Shown here: one piece after another, positions 56,259 through 64,000 of the stretch | Layout of the letters: each line of letters starts with the position of its first letter | How positions within the stretch are numbered: the first letter of the stretch is position 1 | Source: Teredinibacter sp. KSP-S5-2 | Lineage (GTDB): Bacteria > Pseudomonadota > Gammaproteobacteria > Pseudomonadales > Cellvibrionaceae | Reading direction: 5' to 3' | DNA: 64,000 bases | NCBI RefSeq assembly: GCF_032773895.1 | Contig: NZ_CP120416.1 | Span: 303,501-367,500 of the forward strand | The notes under the pieces: generated by a model | What the model was told of the DNA's origin: nothing | The model's input: only the letters and a program-made list of their open reading frames with translations | Databases searched by the model: none | Made by a program: the position numbers and the translations under genes

Positions 56259-57995
56259 GTGGAAAAACTTTCCGGCGGCGACATGCTGATCCGCTCCCTG
56301 GCGGATGAGGGCGTTGAAATTGTTTTCGGTTATCCCGGTGGTTCAGCGCTCCATATTTACGACGCAATATTTCGTCAACAAAAAGTAAAACATATATTGG
56401 TCAGACACGAGCAGGCTGCGACACACGCAGCAGACGGTTATGCCCGTGCAACAGGTAAAACTGGTGTCGTCTTGGTCACATCTGGTCCTGGCGCAACCAA
56501 CGCAATTACCGGCATAGCCACCGCATACATGGATTCCATTCCTTTGGTCGTCATTTCTGGCCAGGTCGTGTCAGATAAAATTGGGGAAGACGCATTCCAG
56601 GAAACTGACATGGTGGGAGTCTCCCGCCCTATTGTTAAGCACAGTTTCCTGGTTAAAGACGCAGCCAAAATTCCTGAAATTGTGAAAAAAGCGTTTTATA
56701 TCGCATCCACCGGACGACCCGGTCCTGTTGTAATCGACATACCGAAAGATGTGACTAATCCGTTTGATAAATACGATTATGAGTACCCAAGCAAAGTTAA
56801 GCTTCGTTCTTATACGCCTGCGGTAAAAGGGCACTCAGGGCAAATCAAAAAAGCGGCCCAACTATTATTGTCTGCTCGACGTCCTATCATCTATTCCGGT
56901 GGTGGTGTGGTTCAGGGTGAGGCGTCAAAACAGTTGACTGAATTGGCGAAGCTATTAAATGTACCCGTTACCAACACATTAATGGGATTAGGTGGTTTTC
57001 CTGGTTCCGATAGGCAGTTCTTAGGCATGCTTGGAATGCACGGTACGGTGGAAGCCAATACGGCTATGCATCATGCTGATGTTATTCTTGCGGCTGGGGC
57101 GCGTTTTGATGACCGTGTAACCAATACGCCTTCAAAATTCTGTCCATCAGCAAAGATTATTCATATTGATGTTGACCCGGCTTCTATTTCAAAAACCGTC
57201 ACAGCAGATGTCCCTATCGTTGGACCAGTTGATAGTGTGTTGAATGAAATGCTGGATATTATTAAGTCCAGTGATGAACGCCCAGACCCTAAAGCAATAG
57301 AAGGCTGGTGGCAGCAAATTGATGAGTGGCGTAATCGTCACGGCATTTTGCTTAAGCCAAACTACGACACCAGTGGCGACATGTTAAAACCACAGGAAGT
57401 TGTTCGAGCCTTATATGAAGTTACCAACGGTGAAGCGTTTGTTTGTTCTGATGTTGGGCAACATCAAATGTTCAGTGCACAGTACTATCAGTTTGATGAG
57501 CCTCGCCGCTGGGTAAACTCTGGTGGTTTGGGCACCATGGGCTTCGGTTTGCCCGCTGCTATGGGGGTTCAATTTGCCCATAGAGACAAGCCTGTTGTCT
57601 GCGTAACCGGGGAAGGTAGTATTCAGATGTGTATTCAGGAGCTGTCGACCTGTACCCAATATCACTTGCCGATAAAAATAATCTGCATTAACAACCAGGC
57701 TTTGGGCATGGTTAAGCAGTGGCAGGATATGCAATACGATAGTCGTTACTCCGAAAGCTTGTATGAGGATTCTCTCCCGGACTTTGTGAAACTCATGGAG
57801 GCCTATGGTCACGTTGGAATGAAAGTGACCAAGCGGGAAGATCTGAAAGCCAAGCTGGAAGAATGCTTCGCCATGAAGGATAAAACGGTCTTTATGGATA
57901 TCTATGTGGATCCAAAAGAACACGTTTATCCAATGCAAGTGGCACCAAATGGTTCTATGCGCGACATGTGGTTAAATAAAACGGAGCGTACCTGA
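56259..57995 (+). CDS. ilvI: Acetolactate synthase large subunit
   Basis: A thiamine-diphosphate enzyme of 578 residues that condenses pyruvate to acetolactate or acetohydroxybutyrate. GTG 56259 is chosen because GGGAG lies eight bases before it and the family begins with MEKLSGGDML-like sequence; ATG 56244 is the longer alternative. The catalytic glutamate is in LVRHEQAATHAADGYARATG. The ThDP motif reads GEGSIQM...INN, with Glu in the usual Asp position of GDG. Its stop overlaps the ilvH start by one base. Confidence 0.96.
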   Translation: MEKLSGGDMLIRSLADEGVEIVFGYPGGSALHIYDAIFRQQKVKHILVRHEQAATHAADGYARATGKTGVVLVTSGPGATNAITGIATAYMDSIPLVVISGQVVSDKIGEDAFQETDMVGVSRPIVKHSFLVKDAAKIPEIVKKAFYIASTGRPGPVVIDIPKDVTNPFDKYDYEYPSKVKLRSYTPAVKGHSGQIKKAAQLLLSARRPIIYSGGGVVQGEASKQLTELAKLLNVPVTNTLMGLGGFPGSDRQFLGMLGMHGTVEANTAMHHADVILAAGARFDDRVTNTPSKFCPSAKIIHIDVDPASISKTVTADVPIVGPVDSVLNEMLDIIKSSDERPDPKAIEGWWQQIDEWRNRHGILLKPNYDTSGDMLKPQEVVRALYEVTNGEAFVCSDVGQHQMFSAQYYQFDEPRRWVNSGGLGTMGFGLPAAMGVQFAHRDKPVVCVTGEGSIQMCIQELSTCTQYHLPIKIICINNQALGMVKQWQDMQYDSRYSESLYEDSLPDFVKLMEAYGHVGMKVTKREDLKAKLEECFAMKDKTVFMDIYVDPKEHVYPMQVAPNGSMRDMWLNKTERT

Positions 57996-58486
57996 TGAGA
58001 AGAATTATTTCGTTATTGATGGAAAATGAGCCGGGTGCGCTTTCGCGAGTAGTGGGGTTGTTTTCACAGCGTGGTTACAACATTGAAACGCTGACGGTAG
58101 CACCGACAGAGGATTCCACTCTTTCTCGTTTGACGTTAACCACAATTGGTGATGATCATAAAATTGAGCAAATAACTAAGCATCTAAACCGCTTGATTGA
58201 CGTGGTCAAGTTAGTGGATCTCACAGAAGGGGCGCATATTGAGCGCGAACTGATGTTGATCAAAGTTCGTGCGACAGGTGCTCAGCGTGCAGAAATCAAG
58301 CGTTGCGTTGATATCTTCCGTGGGCAAATCATTGATGTGACTGCATCGGTTTATACCATTCAGGTTACTGGCGCGAGCGATAAGCTTGATGCATTTTTCC
58401 AGGCCGTTGGTGAAGCCGCTATCCTGGAAGTGGTTCGCTCTGGTGTTTCGGGCATTAGCCGGGGCGAAAAGGTTTTGAGTCTGTAG
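57995..58486 (+). CDS. ilvH: Acetolactate synthase small (regulatory) subunit
   Basis: A 163-residue regulatory subunit with an N-terminal ACT domain (MRRIISLLMENEPGALSRVV, then GLFSQRGYNIETLTVAPTED). It binds valine and confers feedback inhibition on IlvI. The start overlaps the ilvI stop (TGATG), so they are translationally coupled. A strong terminator follows. Confidence 0.96.
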   Translation: MRRIISLLMENEPGALSRVVGLFSQRGYNIETLTVAPTEDSTLSRLTLTTIGDDHKIEQITKHLNRLIDVVKLVDLTEGAHIERELMLIKVRATGAQRAEIKRCVDIFRGQIIDVTASVYTIQVTGASDKLDAFFQAVGEAAILEVVRSGVSGISRGEKVLSL

Positions 58487-58503
58487 CCTTTATCTCATGA
58501 AAA

Positions 58504-58531
58504 GAGCCCTGAATACTGCTATTCAGGGCTC
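58504..58531. terminator. Bidirectional terminator between ilvH and the PEP-CTERM gene
   Basis: Perfect 12-bp arms GAGCCCTGAATA and TATTCAGGGCTC with loop CTGC. On the minus strand it runs into TTTTC, on the plus strand into ATTCTCTTC. It probably serves ilvH and the convergent PEP-CTERM gene. Confidence 0.8.
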
Positions 58532-58549
58532 ATTCTCTTCACCTTCGAT

Positions 58550-59104
58550 TTATCTCACTTTGCTAACTGCAAAACGTCTTCGTTGAATCATCAATCCGAT
58601 TGTGCCAAGAATAATTAGCGCAATTGAAGATGGTTCTGTTACTTCGATTAAGTCACCAAATTCGCCGACATGGCTAATTCGAGAAATCGAAATATTGTTT
58701 TCAGCGAAGTCAATTCCTGCATCAGAAAAGTCGACAACCGCCCAGGTGAAATCCTCATTGTTTTCAAATAAGTAATGGGATAACAGATCTGTTCCACCAG
58801 TACCAATTTTAATGAGGAAGTGAGAAGGTGAACCGGAAAGCTCTGCAGCATAGACATCAGACTCGCCATCCAGCAAAGTCCAATCACTGCCGAATGAATC
58901 ATAGCTGGTCATGTAGTCAACATCATAACCAAGTATCGATTCAACCCAAGCCTCTTCAGTAGCATCGCCACTATTACCCAAATCCGCGCTGGCAATAAAT
59001 GAGTCGATGCCACCTACGTCGGTAATAGCTAAAGCCCAGAGGTTTACCATTGGGAAAACACACAAATAAAAAGCTACTAATCCTGCAATACCCAACTTTT
59101 TCAT
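58550..59104 (-). CDS. PEP-CTERM sorting-domain protein (paralogue 1)
   Basis: A 184-residue exported protein from ATG 59104, which has GGGAG upstream and gives a signal peptide (KKLGIAGLVAFYLCVFPMVN). The C terminus has the PEP-CTERM order: TEPSS, then a hydrophobic helix (IALIILGTIGLMI) and a basic tail (QRRRF). Such proteins are processed by an exosortase, usually for surface or exopolysaccharide-associated display. The body (ITDVGGIDSFIASADLGNSG and SDWTLLDGESDVYAA) is very similar to the next gene. No exosortase gene lies in this window. Confidence 0.85.
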   Translation of the reverse strand: MKKLGIAGLVAFYLCVFPMVNLWALAITDVGGIDSFIASADLGNSGDATEEAWVESILGYDVDYMTSYDSFGSDWTLLDGESDVYAAELSGSPSHFLIKIGTGGTDLLSHYLFENNEDFTWAVVDFSDAGIDFAENNISISRISHVGEFGDLIEVTEPSSIALIILGTIGLMIQRRRFAVSKVR

Positions 59105-59242
59105 AACTTCTCCCACGTACAGCATGAAGTAAAGACACCCGAGTATTTGCATTAACTGTACCTGTTTAAAAAATGCACAGGAAATCAAAAGGATAGGTTT
59201 ACATATGGGGTTGAAGCTTAAATTTTGTGACGTAGTGTGTAA

Positions 59243-59267
59243 AAAATGTCGACTTTGGCGACATTTT
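59243..59267 (-). terminator. Intrinsic terminator of PEP-CTERM paralogue 2
   Basis: On the minus strand: stem AAAATGTCG, loop, CGACATTTT continuing to six Ts. A standard terminator just after the second PEP-CTERM gene, so the two paralogues have separate transcripts. Confidence 0.78.
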
Positions 59268-59305
59268 GAGATGTGCCCTCTATGGGAGAGGGCAGGAGAG
59301 ATACT

Positions 59306-59839
59306 TTAGTGACGCTTTCTTTGGGCGATTAACCCAAGTAAACCTAGACCGATAAGGAAAATAGAAGAGGGCTCAGGCACAGAAACTGAGCTGAATTCAC
59401 CGACATGACTCATGCGGTCGATGCTTATGTTTTTGATACTGAAATCAATCCCTGCTGCGGAGAAGTCAACAACAGCCCAGTCCAAATCTCCAATATTTTC
59501 AAATAGATAGTGAGATTGAAGGCTGGTTCCGCCGGTTCCCAACTTAATTAAAAAATAGTCAGAAGCGGTGTTAATTGAAGCAGCATACACATCGCTCATT
59601 CCATCCAGTAGCGTCCAATCTGAACCATTGGAGTCGTAGCTGGTGTTAAAAGTAACATCAAAGTCCAAAATGGACTCTACCCAGGCTTCTTCCGTCGCTG
59701 AGCCGCTGTTGCGGAGGTCACTGCTGGCTATAAATCGATCTACCCCGCCAACATCCGTAATCGCTAACGACCAACCGTTTAGCGAGTATAGTGAGGTGAT
59801 TGATATGACCAGGCTTAAAAAAGCAGCTTTTCTAATCAT
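59306..59839 (-). CDS. PEP-CTERM sorting-domain protein (paralogue 2)
   Basis: A 177-residue protein with a signal peptide (AAFLSLVISITSLYSLNGWS) and a C-terminal signal VPEPSS, hydrophobic FLIGLGLLGLIA and basic QRKRH. The middle is clearly the same protein as paralogue 1 (ITDVGGVDRFIASSDLRNSG, GSDWTLLDGMSDVYAA, SHYLFEN, ISHVGEF-like end), so this is a tandem duplication. The fold of the shared region is unknown to me; it may be an extracellular beta domain. Confidence 0.85.
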   Translation of the reverse strand: MIRKAAFLSLVISITSLYSLNGWSLAITDVGGVDRFIASSDLRNSGSATEEAWVESILDFDVTFNTSYDSNGSDWTLLDGMSDVYAASINTASDYFLIKLGTGGTSLQSHYLFENIGDLDWAVVDFSAAGIDFSIKNISIDRMSHVGEFSSVSVPEPSSIFLIGLGLLGLIAQRKRH

Positions 59840-60010
59840 TTAAATACCATTGTTAGTTAGTGTTTTCCTTTGTTTACTGCTACAGCAAGCGGCATGCCAA
59901 GACTCTAAAGGCATGATGTGACGTGGTTTTTATACAAAAAATGCTTAAAGAGGTATTTAGTTTGATTGAAAAGTGTAAAAAAAGCTGACTAGATGATGTC
60001 TCAGGCGAGG

Positions 60011-60874
60011 CTAGAGTTGTTTAACCTTATATCCTTCTTGTTCCAATAGCTTGAGCAGTCCGTATTCTCCGGGGAGGTGGAGAGCGCCAACAAGAACAAG
60101 CTCTGTATCTTGAGTTTGCATCATTCTTCTTAAAGAGGGGAGCCACGCTTGATTACGCTCTACCAGTATCGTCTTGTGAATTTCAGGCATGTCTCGTTTC
60201 ATTGGTTCGTTTGCGAGTGCGTCGAGTGCCTGGATATCCCCTTTACGCCATAACGATTTCATTTTAATCATCGTTTGTTCCAGCTGGTTGAGGTCTTCCA
60301 GCATATATCGGATTAGCTCATCCTCCCGTCCTTTGCCAAGGTTGGCGATGTAGTTAATTTGTTGATCAACACTTTCAAGGCTCATTAATACTTTGTTTTC
60401 TGTTTTTGCTTTATGGGCGTAAAAGGCATCAACTCCGGTATCTCCCATTCCCAGTCTTTGTAGTTCACTCATGGTTAACGTCACCATCAGCATTCCAGGT
60501 CGAAGCTGGAGTAAGGGGGTCGAGTCTAGTTCCTTTTGGTTAAGGTATGAGAGCAGTTTTGCGTGGGTGGATTTGGAAAGCTTGGCTGATAACGAGTGCC
60601 CGGGGGCATAGATGGTGGCTTGCAGAATCTTGCGCTGAGTTGCTGCTGATTGTAGCTCGTGCATATCTGTTTCAAGCACAATAATATTCGATTGGCTGTA
60701 TGCCTTTTCAAAAGCGTCAGGTAAAGGGTGATCGTTTTTACTTAATACATGTATTGTTCCTGCAACAAACATTTTGCGGTCATGGTTAGATACTTCCCAG
60801 ACTGGTGCAGCAAAACAATTGGTAAATAAGAGAAACCAAAGAGATATTGCGCATAGGACTTGGTTGTTCAGCAT
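60011..60874 (-). CDS. TraB/GumN family protein
   Basis: A 287-residue protein from ATG 60874, chosen for AAGGA upstream and the signal peptide (VLCAISLWFLLFTNCFA). The frame extends 17 codons further. The TraB/GumN family has two GxxH blocks, seen here as GTIHVLS near the N terminus and GALHLPGE near the C terminus, with a conserved ETD (VLETDMHE). They are thought to be metal-dependent hydrolases related to Tiki proteases. The function here is unproven. It follows ilvY on the same strand, 51 bases away. Confidence 0.85.
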   Translation of the reverse strand: MLNNQVLCAISLWFLLFTNCFAAPVWEVSNHDRKMFVAGTIHVLSKNDHPLPDAFEKAYSQSNIIVLETDMHELQSAATQRKILQATIYAPGHSLSAKLSKSTHAKLLSYLNQKELDSTPLLQLRPGMLMVTLTMSELQRLGMGDTGVDAFYAHKAKTENKVLMSLESVDQQINYIANLGKGREDELIRYMLEDLNQLEQTMIKMKSLWRKGDIQALDALANEPMKRDMPEIHKTILVERNQAWLPSLRRMMQTQDTELVLVGALHLPGEYGLLKLLEQEGYKVKQL

Positions 60875-60925
60875 ATCGAATCCTTGCTGGGGAGGTTGTT
60901 CTGTATATTCACTAGAATAACTCAA

Positions 60926-61813
60926 TTATTCTGCCTTGTTTGCTATCTGCTCCCACAAGGCCGCAACAATCGGACTCTTTAAGCGTTTTTTTAGACAGCA
61001 AACACCGACTTGGTACGGCTTAATTTGTGGTTGAATCGGGAAGTGTTCGACCTGATCTCGTAACGGACTGTTGTTCAATACGATTTCGGGAACCAGGCCG
61101 ATACCAAAGCCAAGACTCACCATGCTGACTATGGCTTCGTTGCCTGATACCTGAGCATAGATGTTAGGTTGTATCTTATGGCTCCTAAACCAAGCATCAA
61201 GCTGCTCTCTAGCTATCCCTTTTTCGGAGAGAATTACGGGGAGTTTTTGCCAGGTATCAACATCCTGAACGGTGTGAGGAATGGGGAGGTTTGCTGTTTT
61301 GCTGATAATCAAGATAAGCGGTGAGTGTGTTATTCGTTTGAACTCCAGTTCCACAGGGAGTCTTTCTGGTTTCGCCGCAATGGCTAAATCCTCCTGGCCA
61401 CCGGTGACTCGTTGTATCGCATCGGCAGGGTCGCCGGTATGAAGCTTTATTTCAATGAGGGGGTGACGTTGACGAAACTCGGTCAGGAAATTAAATAGAA
61501 AGCTGTAACTTGCGGTGATGGAGCAGTAAATACTAATGGCGCCCTGTAGCTCTCCATTTTCAGCTATAAGGGCCTCCTTTATGGTCTCCAGTTGTTGGTA
61601 GGCGTCGTTAGCATATTGTTGAAACTGTTTACCCTGAGCTGTTAATTCCACAGTGCGGTTGTCCCGTTCGAACAACTGAACTTTTAACTCTTCTTCCAGT
61701 TGTTTGATTGACCTGCTCAATGTGGATGGGCTAATAAAGCATTGCTCCGCTGCCTTACCGAAGTGTCGTGTAGATGCGAGGGTAATGAAGTGTTTCAGCT
61801 GAGATGTATCCAT
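60926..61813 (-). CDS. ilvY: LysR-type transcriptional regulator IlvY
   Basis: A 295-residue LysR regulator. The N-terminal helix-turn-helix is HFGKAAEQCFISPSTLSRSI, then KQLEEELKVQLFERDN. The effector domain follows. It is divergent from ilvC, exactly as in E. coli, where IlvY activates ilvC in response to acetolactate or acetohydroxybutyrate. The name rests on sequence type and gene context together. Confidence 0.9.
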   Translation of the reverse strand: MDTSQLKHFITLASTRHFGKAAEQCFISPSTLSRSIKQLEEELKVQLFERDNRTVELTAQGKQFQQYANDAYQQLETIKEALIAENGELQGAISIYCSITASYSFLFNFLTEFRQRHPLIEIKLHTGDPADAIQRVTGGQEDLAIAAKPERLPVELEFKRITHSPLILIISKTANLPIPHTVQDVDTWQKLPVILSEKGIAREQLDAWFRSHKIQPNIYAQVSGNEAIVSMVSLGFGIGLVPEIVLNNSPLRDQVEHFPIQPQIKPYQVGVCCLKKRLKSPIVAALWEQIANKAE

Positions 61814-61815
61814 AA

Positions 61816-62964
<1,149 letters not shown>

Positions 62965-62991
62965 TTTTTGAAGCTTCATCAAAAAAATTAC

Positions 62992-63017
62992 AACGCGGCT
63001 TAGGCCGCGTTTGTTAT
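62992..63017 (+). terminator. Intrinsic terminator of ilvC
   Basis: Stem AACGCGGC, loop TTAG, GCCGCGTT, then TGTTATATT. It lies between ilvC and pssA, so read-through may be limited. Confidence 0.7.
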
Positions 63018-63072
63018 ATTAGGCACCCTAAAAACACGTAAATGTAAGGTTGTTAAACTAGGTTTTGCAAAC

Positions 63073-63918
63073 ATGACAAATCAGCCAAAAGATCCGTTAG
63101 ACGAAACGCAAGATATCCCTTCAATCGTGACAGACAACCTTCCTATCGACGAACATGAGGAAGAAGTCTCTGAAGGAGGGCAAACGGTTCGACGCAGAGG
63201 CGTCTATCTGCTGCCTAACCTGTTTACCACTGGTGCGTTGTTTGGGGGCTTCTTTGCCATAGTGTCGGCTATGAATGGCAACTTTGCTAATGCGGCCCTT
63301 GCCATTTTTGCTGCGCAGATCCTAGATGGCTTTGATGGGCGCGTGGCAAGAATGACGAATACCCAGAGTGCATTTGGGACTGAGTATGACAGCCTCTCTG
63401 ATATGGTTTCCTTTGGTCTGGCACCAGCCATAGTGTTGTTTAGCTGGGGGCTGGAGCCATTAGGTAAGTTCGGCTGGGCAGCAGCTTTTGTCTATGTTAC
63501 CTGTGCGGCTTTGCGTCTCGCCCGTTTTAATACCCATGTCTCTGATGAGGATAAGCGCTATTTCACTGGTCTTGCCAGTCCTCCCGCAGCCACGCTTATG
63601 GCTTCTGGTGTGTGGTGGGGAAGCGAACTGGAATTAACGACGGAAATATCGATTTTTGCTGCTCTTGTAACGGTGTTTGTTGGTTTGACTATGGTGTCAA
63701 ACTTGAAGTATCAAAGCTTTAAAGGTCTTGATGCTAATCGGCGTGTGCCTTTTGTTGCCATGCTCATTACACTTCTGGTTTTTATCCTGGTAACTATTGA
63801 TCCTCCAAGAGTGTTGTTCGCAATGGCTTTTGTTTATGCCCTGTCGGGTCCTGTTACCTGGTTAGTGAAGTCATGCATTGGCTTTTTTAAAAATAAAAAA
63901 GTACAAGAAGAGGGGTAA
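63073..63918 (+). CDS. pssA: CDP-diacylglycerol-serine O-phosphatidyltransferase
   Basis: A 281-residue membrane enzyme of the CDP-alcohol phosphatidyltransferase family that makes phosphatidylserine. The catalytic motif is DGFDGRVARMTNTQSAFGTE followed by YDSLSD, which fits DxxDGxxAR...GxxxDxxxD. About seven hydrophobic segments are present, after a charged N-terminal tail. This is the integral-membrane (Gram-positive-like) type, not the peripheral E. coli type. ilvC-pssA linkage is as in Pseudomonas. Confidence 0.94.
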   Translation: MTNQPKDPLDETQDIPSIVTDNLPIDEHEEEVSEGGQTVRRRGVYLLPNLFTTGALFGGFFAIVSAMNGNFANAALAIFAAQILDGFDGRVARMTNTQSAFGTEYDSLSDMVSFGLAPAIVLFSWGLEPLGKFGWAAAFVYVTCAALRLARFNTHVSDEDKRYFTGLASPPAATLMASGVWWGSELELTTEISIFAALVTVFVGLTMVSNLKYQSFKGLDANRRVPFVAMLITLLVFILVTIDPPRVLFAMAFVYALSGPVTWLVKSCIGFFKNKKVQEEG

Positions 63919-64000
63919 CGAGAGATACAGCGCATTTGTTGAGCTATATTTAGGTTTGCGCGTAGCTTTTTTAAACTGATTGAACGTGAAATGGGCGCCA

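Noticed and set aside
57605..57696. IlvI ThDP motif GEG in place of GDG as a possible defect
   Set aside because: From memory, the same change occurs in Pseudomonas-type enzymes; the rest of the motif is intact.

Overview
The window reads as a chromosomal segment of a gammaproteobacterium. Two gene orders point that way: ribF-ileS-lspA-fkpB-ispH followed by a type IV pilus minor-pilin operon and pilSR, as in Pseudomonas and relatives, and bamD/rluD-pgeF-clpB. Other genes of that type are LpxB, BepA, homodimeric AceE with a multi-lipoyl AceF, and IlvY/IlvC. PEP-CTERM proteins, a PdsO-like OmpA protein and a truncated IS200-like transposase of the REP-associated type fit a marine Cellvibrionales-type organism such as Saccharophagus or Teredinibacter. 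That placement is inferred from gene content, not from an alignment.

Layout. Positions 1-13072 hold housekeeping and envelope genes: lpxB (cut by the window edge), rnhB, a PilZ protein, a SUI1-type factor, a voltage-gated-type K+ channel, an LpxH-like phosphatase, a PAS-GGDEF-EAL protein, bepA, an AI-2E family permease and an M16 protease. Positions 13483-18143 are aceE-aceF and a strong terminator; no lpd or pdhR is present. Positions 18300-24470 form the accessory part: an AT-rich two-gene unit of unknown function, a truncated transposase, an ECF sigma factor fused to a membrane domain, a long AT-rich gap, an unassigned hotdog-like protein and a 49-bp tandem repeat array. Next come a PdsO-like OmpA protein and a DUF885 protein.

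Positions 27278-34692 are murJ and the ribF-ileS-lspA-fkpB-ispH block. Positions 34815-43508 encode minor pilins and PilY1 (fimU/fimT-like, pilV, pilW, pilX, pilY1, pilE). A second GspH/FimT-like pseudopilin and pilS-pilR lie on the opposite strand. The PilZ and GGDEF/EAL proteins upstream could connect c-di-GMP to these pili. Positions 47244-55233 carry nadE, bamD, rluD-pgeF, a DUF3313-like exported protein and clpB, which has a heat-shock-type promoter candidate.

Positions 55342-63918 are branched-chain amino acid and phospholipid genes: ilvIH behind a long structured leader, ilvY divergent from ilvC, then pssA. A tandem pair of PEP-CTERM proteins and a TraB/GumN protein separate ilvIH from ilvC-pssA.

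The best candidates for undescribed biology are the AT-rich pair at 18313-19832, the membrane-fused sigma factor at 20760-22400, the structured leader with a short ORF before ilvIH, and the structured gap at 8700-8955. I saw no tRNA, rRNA or CRISPR array.
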